DNA from: Jaltomata sinuosa
Lineage: Eukaryota; Streptophyta; Magnoliopsida; Solanales; Solanaceae
Direction of reading: 5' to 3'
DNA: 64,000 bases
Assembly: GCA_003996215.1 (NCBI GenBank)
Contig: QJPP01000034.1
Location: 682,001 to 746,000 of the forward strand
Positions 36,000 through 48,119 of this stretch are shown here, one piece after another. Below the pieces are notes generated by a model. It did not search any database. It was not told the DNA's origin and saw only the letters and a program-made list of their open reading frames with translations. Made by a program: the position numbers and the translations under genes. Position 1 is the stretch's first letter. Every line of letters starts with the position of its first letter.

Positions 36000-38827
36000 C
36001 TATTGATGAGCATGGTCTGAGGAGAAGGATGAGTTAGAACTGTGACTGGACCATACAAATATCCTCCACAATGGTCGGCGCTTGCGTTTATGGTGCAGAG
36101 ATGTCACTTCTGACTCGGTTTTTCTAAGCATTTCCCACATGACCTGAACATCCTCGTACCCACAAGTTTGTATATCATCACGAAGCTTCAAAAGCCCAGC
36201 ACCTGAAGAAAAGAAGAGCAAAGGTACAAACGCGTAAGTGAATCTTTAAAGCTACTGTTTCTAATCACAGAACATGCAATATTCGTCATTCTTTCCCTTT
36301 TCCTATTTGGTGGAGATGTAAAACACATGAGCTTCTCTTTCATACCGATAAATCATAATATATCACACTTTTTGAAACATGCTGCAGAAAAGTAATTCCA
36401 ATTATCTTCTTTATACTTTAGAATACATGATTCTTTAGCTAAAGACACATAAAGTGCTAGATGCTTTGTGTTGAAACTGTGAGATTTGGACCATTGAAGA
36501 ATCGGATACCTTGGCTACTCTATGTGGCCATATTTTCAGAATCTGGAATACTACTATCTGCTTATCTTGAACAGGAACAAATAATAATACAGAAAGTGAC
36601 ATTACGATGTCGTTTTGACTTAAGAGTATATGAAGACACTTATAGGAAGCAATAGAAAAATAGACAAAAGATTGCACAAAACTAAGCATATATTTGGTTG
36701 GTAGAGGCTTATGTTATAACAAGTTGGCCCATGTTTGGGTTCTAGAAAATATATTCTAACAGAAACAAGATGAGTGGATTGTGATGGCACTAAGCTAGTG
36801 GATGGAAGAAACCACTATTAGAATCCTAGAAAATATGCTTGCTATTTTATAATATGTGAAGTGCTCATGAGTCACCTAAAGAAATGTTACTTGCTACTTT
36901 AGACATGAATGGACTAAGATTGATTTGAATTGTTTGCAAATTTGGTATGTTTCAGTGCTTTTTACATTTAAGATAAGAATGCAATTTTAGGTAAATAAGC
37001 ATGCCTAACAATTCAGATACTTTCCTTTTCCTCAGTATTTTCATCATTGCTTCATCACTCTTGTATTTTTTAAACCTATTTTTGGAAACGCTTTTCTTGA
37101 GTCGAAAGTCTATTGGAAACAACCTCTCTACCCTCCTCAGACCCCACTTGTGGGATCACACTGAGTATGTTGTTGTATTGTTGTAAGCATGCCTAACATC
37201 TTTTTTTGTCTGTGTGAACATATAATCATTTTTGTATAATATGTGTGGAATCTTCTGCACAATTCTAAACACAATTCACCAGCAGTGGCAAAGTCAGGAA
37301 TATCGTAAGGGTGTTCCAGGTTTACTATATACATATAAAAACTATTTTTTTAACCTATATACATGATATAATATTTTATATACTTGGTGTAATTTTTCGC
37401 TAAAAGATGTTCAATTGACCACCCTTAAATCTTAATCTACGTAGCTATGCCAATCCATCCCCACATCCCTCCCCCCACTACCAAAAAAACAAAGGAAACA
37501 ATAACTTCAATGAATTTCAGTTAGCACTTTGCCATAACTTCTATGAGTTTATAGAATTTTCCTAATGTATACATTTTTCACTTAAAGAAACACTTTTATC
37601 AACTAAAAAAATTGCATATGATTAATATAATTGAATGTGGTCTTTCCGTTTCTGATCATTATTTTCCTTTTTCTTTTCTTCATTAAAAAGGAAAATATTG
37701 ATCAAAAATGGATGTATAAAGTTAAATTTGTTGAGAAGGTCACATACATCATGTTTTGTCTCAACTCTCAACAATTATGAAAGCAATTTTATATTTTCCT
37801 ATGCCTTCAATTAATTTTCAAACTTTCCCAAAAAAAAAAAAATTATCTATTTTATTTTCCACGTGCATAGATATTAACGTGCTGAGTAAATTAATCGGAT
37901 ATATTCTCCTTCATCTTCACAACTATACCCTCCCAACTCCCACCCACCCACCGCACCGCACCGCACAGGCAAAAACACAAATTAAAATGATGAGAGAGAG
38001 AGATGAATAAAGATTAAAATTTTCTATTATTTTAAAAAAAATCAAATAGAACGAAACACATTTGAGTTACTGGTCTAACACAACTCACTAATTTTGGCTC
38101 AAACCTATATTTATATCTAATATATAATTTATTTAGAAATTAGAACCCATAAATTAAGGGCCCTTTGACCATGAAAATTGTAAATTTTGAAAAAACAAAT
38201 AAGTTTTTGTTTTTAGAGTAAAAAATAGTATTTAAAAATTGAATTTGTGTTTAACCATGAATATAAATTAGAGTTGTTTTTGAATTTTTGCTAGTGATTT
38301 TGATTGAAAACCGTGAAAATAACTTTTTGGAGGTTTCCAAGTTCTGAATTATATAATTAACTTGAATTTCAAAAATTTGTAAAAGTTTTATGGCAAAACA
38401 TGTTTTTCAAAATGTAACTCAAAAAAAAAAAAAATTATCCAAGGCCAAACAACCCCTAAAAATTCTGACTCCGCTAAAACGAGCACATGCATATGCACTC
38501 CTTTGCAGGTTCGAAATTCAGAAACACCGAATCCCAGTTGAATTCTCAAATTTCTCCTCTTTCAAAGCAAAATTTAAAGGAAGAATCGCTAATTCAACTA
38601 GTTTTCTTTTCTAGGAATGAAAAGTCTGGTGTACTAAAGCACCCGTTAGCACAGGTCGGATAAAGAGAATTTTCTTTCGATTTATCAGTGATCCTTATTC
38701 AATAGCTAATTTCACGAACAGAGAAAAGAGAGAAGAACTAACCATTTTTGCGAGCTTTAACTCTTGCAGAAACAGCAAACCAAACACGCCTTACAGGAAA
38801 CACCATTTTATGCCACCAATCATCCAT
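36000..38827 (-). CDS. Conserved small basic plant protein of unknown function, 95 aa, 2 exons
   Basis: Exon 1 is 38827-38743 and exon 2 is 36202-36000; the 2.5-kb intron splits a Gly codon in ARKNG|AGLLKL. The protein begins MDDWWHKMVFPVRRVWFAVS, continues KARKNGAGLLKLRDDIQTCG and YEDVQVMWEMLRKTESEV, and ends with a basic stretch (KRKRRPLWRIFVW) and a Ser-rich tail. I recall closely similar uncharacterised proteins across dicots, so the gene is real, but no biochemical role is known to me. No signal peptide or clear membrane span is seen. In-frame sequence extends upstream to 38956 but starts with GTG, so the ATG at 38827 is chosen. A TATA box and two G-boxes lie upstream. The intron holds a LINE fragment and two MITE-like repeats. 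Confidence 0.82.
37011..37183 (+). mobile_element. Short RTE LINE 3' fragment with 15-bp target-site duplication
   Basis: Contains the family tail (gagtcgaaagtctattggaa, accccacttgtgggatcaca) ending ttgttgtattgttg. taagcatgcctaaca flanks it at 36996-37010 and 37184-37198. It lies antisense within the intron of the small basic-protein gene. Confidence 0.88.
37279..37451. mobile_element. MITE-like element with cagtggcaaagtcag / tagctatgcca ends
   Basis: The left end resembles the widespread plant motif cagtggcggagccagg, the right end its decayed complement. Inner phrases (gtgttccaggtt, gttcaattgaccacccttaa) fit the same element type. The family is well spread in Solanaceae but its superfamily is not assigned here. 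Confidence 0.55.
38157..38459. mobile_element. Possible MITE with agggccctttgaccatg / ggccaaacaacccct ends
   Basis: The two ends are imperfect inverted repeats around an AT-rich, non-coding interior that includes an A12-13 run. It is within the intron of the small basic-protein gene, near exon 1. Ends are diverged, so confidence is moderate to low. Confidence 0.45.
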
Positions 38828-39016
38828 CACTTTGATTTTCGTTTTCAATTTCTTCCTACGACACCTTCCTCCCAATCTACTCAACAAAATCCTTAACCCG
38901 GCCAGACCTATTTTTTTCTTTAATTCTTTGAAAAATTGAACACAAATTAGTTCCACAGAAAAACAAGTATGAAGAAAAATGAGGATACTGTTAGGGGATC
39001 AATGCCACTTTTCTAC

Positions 39017-39027
39017 TTTTATATATA
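39017..39027 (-). promoter_or_regulatory. TATA box of the small basic-protein gene
   Basis: On the minus strand it reads tatatataaaa, 190 bases upstream of the ATG at 38827, predicting transcription start near 38990. The distance and sequence are typical of plant TATA promoters. Confidence 0.6.
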
Positions 39028-39111
39028 TGGCACTGGAAATTAATGACTATTTTTCCCACTTACAAAGTTTTTCCTTTTTTTCTTTTTCTTTTAAGAAAAT
39101 GAACCCGCCGA

Positions 39112-39161
39112 CACGTGACAGTGTTCTACTTTTTTGTTAAGAAATTATTTCATGACACGTG
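39112..39161 (-). promoter_or_regulatory. Two ACGT-core G-boxes upstream of the small basic-protein gene
   Basis: CACGTG occurs at 39112-39117 and 39156-39161, 44 bases apart and 85-145 bases upstream of the TATA box. One is in gacacgtggtc context, a good ABRE-type site for bZIP factors. Regulation by abscisic acid or stress is plausible but not shown. Confidence 0.55.
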
Positions 39162-39719
39162 GTCGCTTAGGTGTTGGATTTTCCTCTTATTTTTTTCTTC
39201 ATGTATCCGTCGTTCACTTTTACTTATTCAATATATTAAAAATACTTTTTTATTTTTATTTTTATCCTAAATATAAACTAATCAATTCAAATTATGTCTC
39301 AAATTAATATTAATATCATGATAAAATATATATTTTAATTTATTATTTTTTGAAAATTACGCGTTTATTGTGCACAAGTAAAAATGAACCTCGGAGAGAC
39401 GAGAAATGTTTTTTTTGTTTTAGCTTATTGTCGGAACAAGTATTTTGACTTTGTGTGGATACAAAAACGTGACATGTTTATGTGGGAAAGCAACAAGTAA
39501 ACAGAAATTATGGTGATTTGGCCGGTTTGACTGTGCGGTTTTTATGTGAAAGATTTTAATTTAAACTTAAAAGTAGACAAGATAGTTTAGTATACCTCTT
39601 ACTACATGTTTTCCAAAAATAGGGAAATTACAATTTTTGTCGGTGGTAATTAAGCATTTGTGATTGGGTTAATCAACATCGATAACAATATTATATTCAT
39701 CATAATCTCACAAGTAAAG

Positions 39720-39948
39720 TACTTCTTTCATCTCATATTAGTTATTTACCTTACTAAATTAAGAAAAAATTAATTAAACATTTTCTATATTATCCTTGTA
39801 ATTATTTTCTTTTTTAAAGTGGAACAGTTGTTTGTTAAGTTTCAGAAAAGTTTCTTAAAGGATGAATTAGTAAAATTATCTTTTTATTTATGATTTTTAA
39901 AATGCATGTAAAAGTGAATCTGACACTAATATGTGACAAGAGAAAGTA
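39720..39948. mobile_element. Stowaway-like MITE
   Basis: tacttctttcatctcatatt and aatatgtgacaagagaaagta are diverged inverted ends around an AT-rich, non-coding interior. Confidence 0.5.
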
Positions 39949-40669
39949 TAAGGAGAATATGATGTTGGCAGGCCTCGCGCAACATTTGTTATTGGGTTAA
40001 TAAGATTAATGATATTCTCAATATTGAAAAAAAAGGAATAAAAGGACTAATATACTAGTTTTTTTAAGTGCATAAAAACTTAAAAAGTAATAAAAATTTC
40101 ACAAAGAGAGAGTCACGTAGATCTGGTGCTTCAGATTCATCGAATTGAGTGCTTCTTCCTTCTTGTGTTTTTTGGTAAAATTATATTTTTACACGTTATT
40201 TTTATGACTCGCATCAATTAGATAAACACGGTATTTTCATGACTCTCGCATCAATTAGAAAAATGCGTTATTTTCATGATTCTCGCATCAGTCAGAAAAA
40301 ATTGACAAAATTTCTTTTTTTAAGACAAAATTTTAACTTTTTTGTTTTTATTGAATATAACGTTAAAAAAATAAAAAGATTTTAATCAGAATTAATCATG
40401 GGTAAACATTCATATCGACGATTGACAATTTGACATTCAATATCTCTAGCTCAAAAGTTATACATTTTTGTGAAGATCTGTATTTATCAACGCACACAAT
40501 AGAGCGATGAATGAGTGATTTTTCAAGTTTATAAACTAAAACCTTTGAACCTAATCCTACTTTTAGCCTAACGAACATAAAATTTGGGTAGACACGAAGG
40601 TATTCAAAATCGAATTTGATTTCTCGGTCATTGATTAGATTTACATAAATAATATAGCTCAATATTGTT

Positions 40670-40952
40670 TACTTTCTCCATTTCAAAATAAGTGGTGTAT
40701 TTACTTTTATATTTTGTTTTAAAATAAGGTGATATTTCACATAATTAAAAAGGCAATAATGATGTTCTTTCCATTTTACCCTTATTTAAATAAAGAGAGT
40801 TTAATATAACCAAGAAACTATGAAAGAGCTTCATCTTTTTTAACTTATTTCTTAAGGGTAAATTAGTGAATATACATCTTTTAAGAATGAGTAGTTTTTA
40901 TAAGAGATGTGCCCAAACTAAATACATCATTTATTTTGAAATGGAGAAAGTA
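40670..40952. mobile_element. Stowaway MITE inserted in the 415-bp array
   Basis: Left end tactttctccatttcaaaat and right end attttgaaatggagaaagta are perfect inverted repeats over at least 20 bases, with TA at both outer ends. The interior (283 bp in all) is non-coding. Confidence 0.85.
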
Positions 40953-41909
40953 ATATTTTATGCAGAGAAATTAAAAAAATATTTAAAAGTAATAAAAGGA
41001 GAAAGAAAGTAAGCAAGTGCGAAATAAATTCACACTTACTAGTATTTTGTCACGTGCATTACACGTATATGTCGATTCATCTAATATTTACTATTGTAAA
41101 ATAATATCAATATTATTATAAAAATTTGAGTGAATAATTATATATAAAAAAATAAAGTATATATGCTAGAAAATAAAGTGAATAATTTTTTTAAAGTGGT
41201 TAAAAATTTCACAAGGACAAAGTCATACAGATTTAGTACTTCAGATTCATCGAATAGGGTGTTTCTTCCTTCTTGTATCTTTTTTTATTAAAAACAATAT
41301 AGTTGTACACTTTATTTTCATGACTCACATGATCTAGAAAAAAAAAATCAAGATAAAGTCTTAACTTATTCGATAATTAGCTAGTAAAAAGTAATTAATT
41401 TCCCCCTCTAAAACATGTGTTTCCATCTCAATCGCATCATAACTTCTCTTCTGCTCTTGAGTTTCATCGGTTTTAATTGTTGGTACTTGCATAGTAAATT
41501 TCATAGAAAGATTGATCTGCGCTTCAATAGACATTGGGTCGAAGAGGGAAAGATTGAGTCTGATATGAATTTCTTTCATTAATTGAATTGGGTCGAGGTC
41601 CAATAACGGAATTTGATTTTGGTCCAATCTTTTCTTTTGAAATAGATTAGTGAATTTATGCATTGTCAGAATTTCACGTGCAAATTTTTTGAATCTTTCA
41701 GCTTTAACAGAGGAATCTATGTGCCCCCAGACCTCTTTTGCAGAGAGTCAGTGGATAAAAGGTGGATACTCTAGTTATTATCCAAGGGTCTTTGAAATTA
41801 TTTTTCGACCATCTTTCTCCTTTTCACAGTCGTCAAAATTTCGTACTAGATGACAAATTAAAGATGTAGCCGCAACTTTCCATTTTCATGTTTATGGGAA
41901 CTTCATTCA

Positions 41910-41980
41910 TTGAACAACTCTAAGACATCTTTTAGCTTATTTAGTGATTTTTTATGACGCTATTCCTTAGAGTTGTTCAA
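41910..41980. repeat. 71-bp hairpin with 15-bp perfect inverted ends
   Basis: ttgaacaactctaag at 41910-41924 and cttagagttgttcaa at 41966-41980 are perfect reverse complements. A related single end (tgaacaactctaaagaata) lies near 43648. It may be a tiny MITE or a deletion derivative of one. Confidence 0.65.
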
Positions 41981-44900
41981 GACCCTATCATCTTTGTTCT
42001 TTCAGTTTAAGCAGTAAAGGATGTCTAATTTATGTATGTGAGGTCACTAAATAAGCTAAAAATTTAGCGCTCTCTCTTTCTCTCTCTCTCTCTATACATA
42101 AATTAATCATGTATGTGAGTACATTGTTAAAGATATTTCAGATTTTATGTGTTTTCAGAGTTTGAGATTTAATCTTTGGTTTCATTATTTTCTATAAGTA
42201 ATCACGAAGTAGATTATAAATTTGTCATTAGGACACGTATAGTTACTAATTTTTTCACACGTATATTGCACGTATATGTCAACTCATCTATACTTGCTAT
42301 TCTAAAATAATATTAACACTATAATATAAACTTTCAATCTAAATTATATATGAAAGAATAAATTACATAAATAAAAAAATAAAGTGATTAAAGTGAATAA
42401 AAACATAAAAGTGATTAAAATTTCATAAGGACAGAGTCATACAGTTCTGTTATTTCAAATTCATCGAATTAAGTGTTGCTTCCTTCCTCTAATTTTATGT
42501 CTTTTTAAGTAGAAATTTATTTGTACACGTTATTTTCATGACTCACATCAACTAGAAGAAAAAGATAATTTCTTTTGAGATAAAAATTAAACTAATTTGT
42601 ACACATTATTATTAACTATGCCGCTAAAAAAATTAATCACAATTAACCATGGATAAACATTCATATAGACGATTGACAATTTGACATTCACGTACAACAC
42701 ACGTATATGCTGAGCCATCTAATATTTGCTATTGTAAGATAGTATAAATGGTTTATATAAATGTTTAGTGAATAGTTATACATGAAAGAATAAAATATAC
42801 AAGATAAAAAATAAAGTGATTAAAATTTCGTTGGACAAAGTTATGCATACCTGCTGCTTCAGATTCATCAAATTGGGTGTTTATTCCTTTTCCTAATTTT
42901 GTATCTTTTGTCAATAAAATTTATTTGTACACGTTATTTTCATGACTCGCATCAGCTAAAAAAAGGATAAATTTCTTTTTCAAGATAAAGTTATAAATTA
43001 TTCATTTTTATCGAATATGCTATTAAAAAAATTTAATCACAATTAATCATGGGTGAATATTCATATCGACGATTGTCAATTTGTCATTCACGTGCATTGC
43101 ACATATATGCCAAGTCCTCTAATACTTGCTATTGTAAAATAATATTAATTATATTATATAAATTATGAGTAAATAATTATACATGAAGAATACAATATAT
43201 AGGCAGAAAAAAAGTGATTAAAGTGAATAAAAATTTAAAAGTAATTAAAATTTCATAACATAATCACGTAGATCTGGTGCTTTAGATTCATTGAATGTGG
43301 TGCTACTTTCTTCTTGTGTTTTCTTCGATAAAAATTATATTTGTACATGTTATTTTCACGACTCACATAGCTAGAAGAAAGAATAAATAATTTTTTTTGA
43401 GATAAAATTTTAACTTATTCGTTTCCATCGAATATATGGTGTTAGAAAGAAAAAATTACCCACAATTATCATTGGTGAATATTCATATCGATGATCGATA
43501 ATTTAAAATTCACTATCTTTCGCTCAAAAGTTATATATTTTCATGAAGTCTGCATTTATCATCGCATGAAATAGAGCTAAGAATGAGTGATTTATAATCC
43601 CTTTTTCAGGGTTCTCTAATTCAACATCCAAGGCTAAAGTTTTGATTGAACAACTCTAAAGAATAACACCATAAAAAGTATTTCTTTTTAACTTATTTCT
43701 CTATTTTCTTTCGATTATTGTATTTAGACAATAAAAGAAGTAATGAAAAACACAACATATTTACTTTTATGACAGATTACGACTTTTATGTGTTAAAGAT
43801 GAACACGAACATGATAGCAACACATGTCATTTACAGAGCATTCTCATGGCTTTTCATTAATATCTAATCTTTTCGAGTAATTTTTTAAAGTTAATAAGGG
43901 TGATTTAATAAAAAAAAAAAATTAGTTGAATTTTGATCCATTGGGCAATTTTTTTTATTTATTGCAAAGAAAATAAAGAATCCAAGTAGTCTGGCCTTCC
44001 CAAAAGTGATCGGATCAATATTGAATATGCAAAAATAAATGACAAATAAAAAGCACTCTTGGAAAAAAACCTCGCTCTTGTCTGAATTTTCTATGCGGGA
44101 TTAGGAAAGTAAGCTCTCTCTTTCTCCGCAAGATCGATTCCATCTAAAAGCCAGATCTCTGCTATGTAGTGGGTCTTCAAACCGGTTAGTACCTCCCCTC
44201 TTTCTTCTTTGTAGCATTTTTGAAAATGCATTTTCGCCTTTGTCAATAAAAGAATTATTTATACACGTTGTTTTAACGACTTACATCAACTAGAAAAAAA
44301 TGACAAATTCTTTTTTCAAAATAAAGTCTTAACTTATTCATTTTTATTGAATATGCCGTTAATTTTTTTTAATCACAATTAACCAGGGGTGAACATTCAT
44401 ATCGATGATTGTCAATTCGTCATTTACGTGCATTACACGTATATGCCGAGTCATCTAATACTTGCTATTGTAAATTAATATCAATATTATTATATAAATT
44501 TTGAGTTAATAATTATACATAAAAAAAATATAGTATATAAGGCAAAAAAAATAAAGTGCTTGAAGTGAATACAAACTTAAAAGTGATTAAAGTTCGTGAG
44601 GACAAAGTCATGTACATCTGCTGTTTCAAATTCATCGACTTGAATGTTGCTTCCTTCTCCTAATTTTGTGTTCTTATCAATAAAAATTTATTTGTACAAA
44701 TTATTTTCACGACACACATCAGCTAGAGAAAAAGATAAATTTCTTTTTCGAGATAAAGTTTTAACTTATTCATTTTTATAGAACATGTCGTTAAAAAAAT
44801 TTAATCACCATTAACCATCGGCGAACATTAATATTAATGATTGACAATTTGACATTCACGTGTGTTGCACGTATATGTCGAATCATCTAATACTTATTAT

Positions 44901-45520
44901 TATAAAATAATATTAATATTATCAAAAAATATGAAAGAATAAAGTATATAAGGCAAAAAATAAAGTGATTAAAGTGAATAAAAACTTAAAAGTGATAAAA
45001 GTTTCCTAAGGACAGAATCATGCAAATATGTTGCTTCAGATTCATCGAATTAGGTGTTGCTTCCTTCTTCTAATTTTGTGTGTCTTATTTAATAAATACT
45101 TATTTGTACACGTTTTTTCATGATTCAATCAGTTAGAAAAAAAGACATTCCTTTTTTTGAGACAAGGTTTTAACTTATTCATTTTTATCAAACATGTCAC
45201 TAATTTTTTTTTAATCACAATTGACCATGAGTGAATATTCATATCGACAATTGACAATTTGACTTTCACTATCTCTTTGCTAAAAAATTATACTACATTT
45301 TAGCGAAGTTCGTATTTGTTATTGCACGCCAATTGCCATAAAACTATGAATGGGCGATCTTCCAAGTTTATAAACTAAAACAATTGACCTACTTTTAACC
45401 TAATGAACCTAAAGTTTGGCTAGACATAAAAGGTATTCATAATCGAATTTGATTTCTCCATCCTGACTAGATCTACAATTCTTCTAAACAATATGGCTCT
45501 ATATTGTTTAGCGTTTACGC

Positions 45521-47102
45521 AGAAATGTTAAAAAAATATTTAAAAATAATAAAACAACAAAGAAAGAAAACGCAAAATAAATTTTAAGCTTGTCCTTGTG
45601 ATATTTACACTTATAACTAGGAGTTACAGAATTATGCCTTTTGAAAAAGTGTTACATACTATTTTTGTTTGTTAAAAAGTGTTAAATCATTACCAATGGA
45701 TTCTAATTTGGGGCAAAAGAATTGTATGTCTTACTTATGTAAGGCTGTTTAAATTAAATTATATTACTTTCAATTATAAATATGTTGCTAGTTATAGAGA
45801 TGAATATGTGAGACATATCTGAATAATTTGTTCGGTCGGTTTTGGATTAGTTTCAACTTAATATAATATATTCTTAATTTATAAATAGCCAACTTGACCA
45901 ATGAACCCAAATTAGTTCAGTTTCTTAACTATTTTTCTCCTTCAATTCGATTTTTATTGAATAAAATAAGGAAAATACGGAAAAGAATATACAAATAAAT
46001 AAATGTGCCTGCATATGATAAGTTTGTGAAAAAATAGCTCAATTTTAATATGTTAGACTAGTTATATAGTTTACATTTATAATATTTTGATCTTCTATGA
46101 GCTAATTAAGCTCTTTAATCGATATTTTATAATTCATGAATAATACAATCAATAAAAATTTCTAAAGGCACGGTAGAAAGGCACCACATTTTGGATTCGT
46201 AAATAAACAATAACAAGTAGAGATTTTGACGATTAAATAAAAAGAAAAGAATCTATTTTGCATCGTTTAAAATTGACAATTAGTCATATAAAATTTCATT
46301 AAGCAATTTTATCTATTGAATTAAGGTGATGGACACTAACTAGCTAAAATTAATCACTAAGAATTATGAAAAAATCCAACCAAAATCATCAATGAGTACT
46401 CTAAACATTAGGATTTGACTCGTCACTCAAAATTTGTTACTATTTGGTAAGTGAGCAGACATTTCATTTACGGGTCACTTTTTTACTCTAATTTAAAAAT
46501 AATAATCGAAGTTTCATATAAGTAAGATATTATTCTAAAATTTTGCTGGTTAAATTTGAAACCTCAGGATAATAATAATAATATTCGTTTGAAAAGAGTA
46601 GGATGAACACATACCTTATTCTTATTTTTGTGGGATAGAGAAGTTATTTCGATTAAATTATTATGTCGTCACTCATGTTATCATGTTATGCCGTTGAAGT
46701 TCGTTATTTTTTCTTTTCACATAGTGATCAGAAAATTATAGAAAATTTGATTTCCACTAAATTGTCCCCCCAAAAAATTTTAAAAAATGGTGGCAGGCAG
46801 GTGTTCATACTGGTAGAGTGGAAAAATTATTTAATTGAAGTCTAAGGATTGAAGGAAAAAAAAAAAGAAGAAATAGAGTCAATTATAATGAGAGAATTAA
46901 ATCAATAAAAAATAATAGTATAATTTTTTCAAATCAAATATGGTAGAGAGGGTCTCCTATTGTCGGCAGGCGTTTGGACCACGTGGTTAATAATTAGTTG
47001 GTAATATAATAGATTTTAAATTCATAGTAATTATTGGATTCTTTAATTAGGGGTTATTGTTGTGAAAGAAAATGACTAATTAACTGAAACATAATAGATT
47101 AT
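45521..47102. other. AT-rich intergenic stretch without a recognised gene
   Basis: No supportable coding region, RNA gene or structured repeat seen. Confidence 0.4.
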
Positions 47103-47431
47103 TACTCCCTCCGTTCATTTTTACTTGTCACGTTTTGCTTCACTCGAGTCAATTTGACTAATTTTTTAAGCTAAATTGAAGATTATTCAATATTTTAAAT
47201 TATAAATTTAGATATTCAAAAACTATACGAAAATACTAATTGCAATATCTTTCTTATATTAATATGACATAATATTTCTTAAAATATTGATCAAAATTCA
47301 TACAGTTTGACTCTCGAGAAGTGAAATTTTCTACTTCTAGTCGACTGTATGACAGGCTTCTCTCTTTCCTTAGCTCTGTTCGTTCGTTTACGCTCTAAAA
47401 GTGTGACAAATAAAAGTGGACAGACGGAGTA
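47103..47431. mobile_element. Stowaway MITE carrying a short foreign insert
   Basis: It starts tactccctccgttcattttt and ends aaaagtggacagacggagta, with TA at both ends. Near 47335-47395 the expected palindromic right arm is interrupted by a less AT-rich segment (gtcgactgtatgacaggctt and the following bases) unlike the rest of the element. Confidence 0.75.
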
Positions 47432-47754
47432 CTATTATGATTAAAAAACAAGGAAACTTTTGTTTTAGGAAGCAAGAAGTCTGGGCCAATAACATGAGGA
47501 CAGTTGAAACATGAAAGAATCAAAAGTGACAAAACAAATCTTTTGGTCTATTTCTCCCTTTACTTTCTACTTTATATTATTATTGGTTTTAATCTCGTCT
47601 TGATTTTACATCTTAAAATGATTAGAATATATTTCAAAGGGAGGACAATCGGAAGCCAAGCCTTATAAGGAGACAGTATTTCATTCATTTATCAATATGG
47701 GACATTTCATTCTCATCATATATTAATCGTAAGCTATCAAGTATCAATCTCACA

Positions 47755-47890
47755 ACATTATTGGTGCAAAAAGATCGGTCCTTCACTTGTTGACCGTTAG
47801 CGATTTTAACTGATCGCTCTCTTTCCATATTGTAGTCTTAGACCAACCTCGTGATAATTCTTCAACATATATATCCATATCGTATTTTTT
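47755..47890 (+). repeat. Diverged copy of the 50.2-kb repeat
   Basis: The phrase ggtccttcacttgttgaccg, a gcg...aactg...tcgctctctt run and catatatatccatat match the block at about 50285-50425 in the same order. It shows that block is a dispersed repeat. Confidence 0.6.
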
Positions 47891-47944
47891 TATTGTCTAG
47901 AATCTTGAGCCATTATAATCAAAACCTACTTGCATGATAAGCAT

Positions 47945-48119
47945 GGGTGGAGCCACCTTAGGCAAACGGTGGTCCGATGCATATTTTTCGGCAAAAATTA
48001 TGTGGTGTGCAGTAATTAAATATTAGTTTTTAGAGTGTATATTTAATTTTGCACTCTCTTAATTAACACAAATGAGAAGAAATTTGCATACTCTTCGGCA
48101 AATTTCTGGCTCCGCCACT
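47945..48119. mobile_element. MITE-like element with ggtggagcca / tggctccgccac ends
   Basis: Opposed ends ggtggagccaccttagg and aatttctggctccgccact, with tgcat...ttcggcaaa in both arms, indicate an inverted-repeat element. It is of the common plant type whose end reads agtggcggagccag. Confidence 0.55.

Larger units (their letters stand above)
40100..45520. repeat. Degenerate tandem array of a ~415-bp repeat, at least seven units
   Basis: One marker, like cttcagattcatcgaattgg plus gtgttgcttccttctt, recurs near 40130, 41240, 42455, 42855, 43285, 44625 and 45035. A second, ttcacgtgcattacacgtat followed by atgccgagtcatctaatac, recurs near 41050, 42255, 42690, 43090, 44425 and 44856. A third, gaacattcatatcgacgatt, recurs near 40408, 42657, 43060, 43478, 44395, 44828 and 45238. 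Uninterrupted neighbours are 400-430 bases apart; longer gaps hold insertions such as a Stowaway element. A further ~240-bp segment occurs only at both ends (40440-40680 and 45260-45515), with a partial copy near 43510. No coding frame is conserved. I do not recognise the family. Confidence 0.85.

Noticed and set aside
38743..38956. N-terminal extension of the small basic protein to 38956
   Set aside because: The extended frame begins with GTG, not ATG, and the added sequence is not family-like as I recall it; a start at 38827 also fits the TATA position.
41361..41663. 100-codon minus-strand open frame
   Set aside because: It lies in the repeat array, is not repeated in other units and shows no domain.
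46663..46845. 60-codon plus-strand open frame
   Set aside because: AT-rich chance frame; no start context, splice signal or domain.
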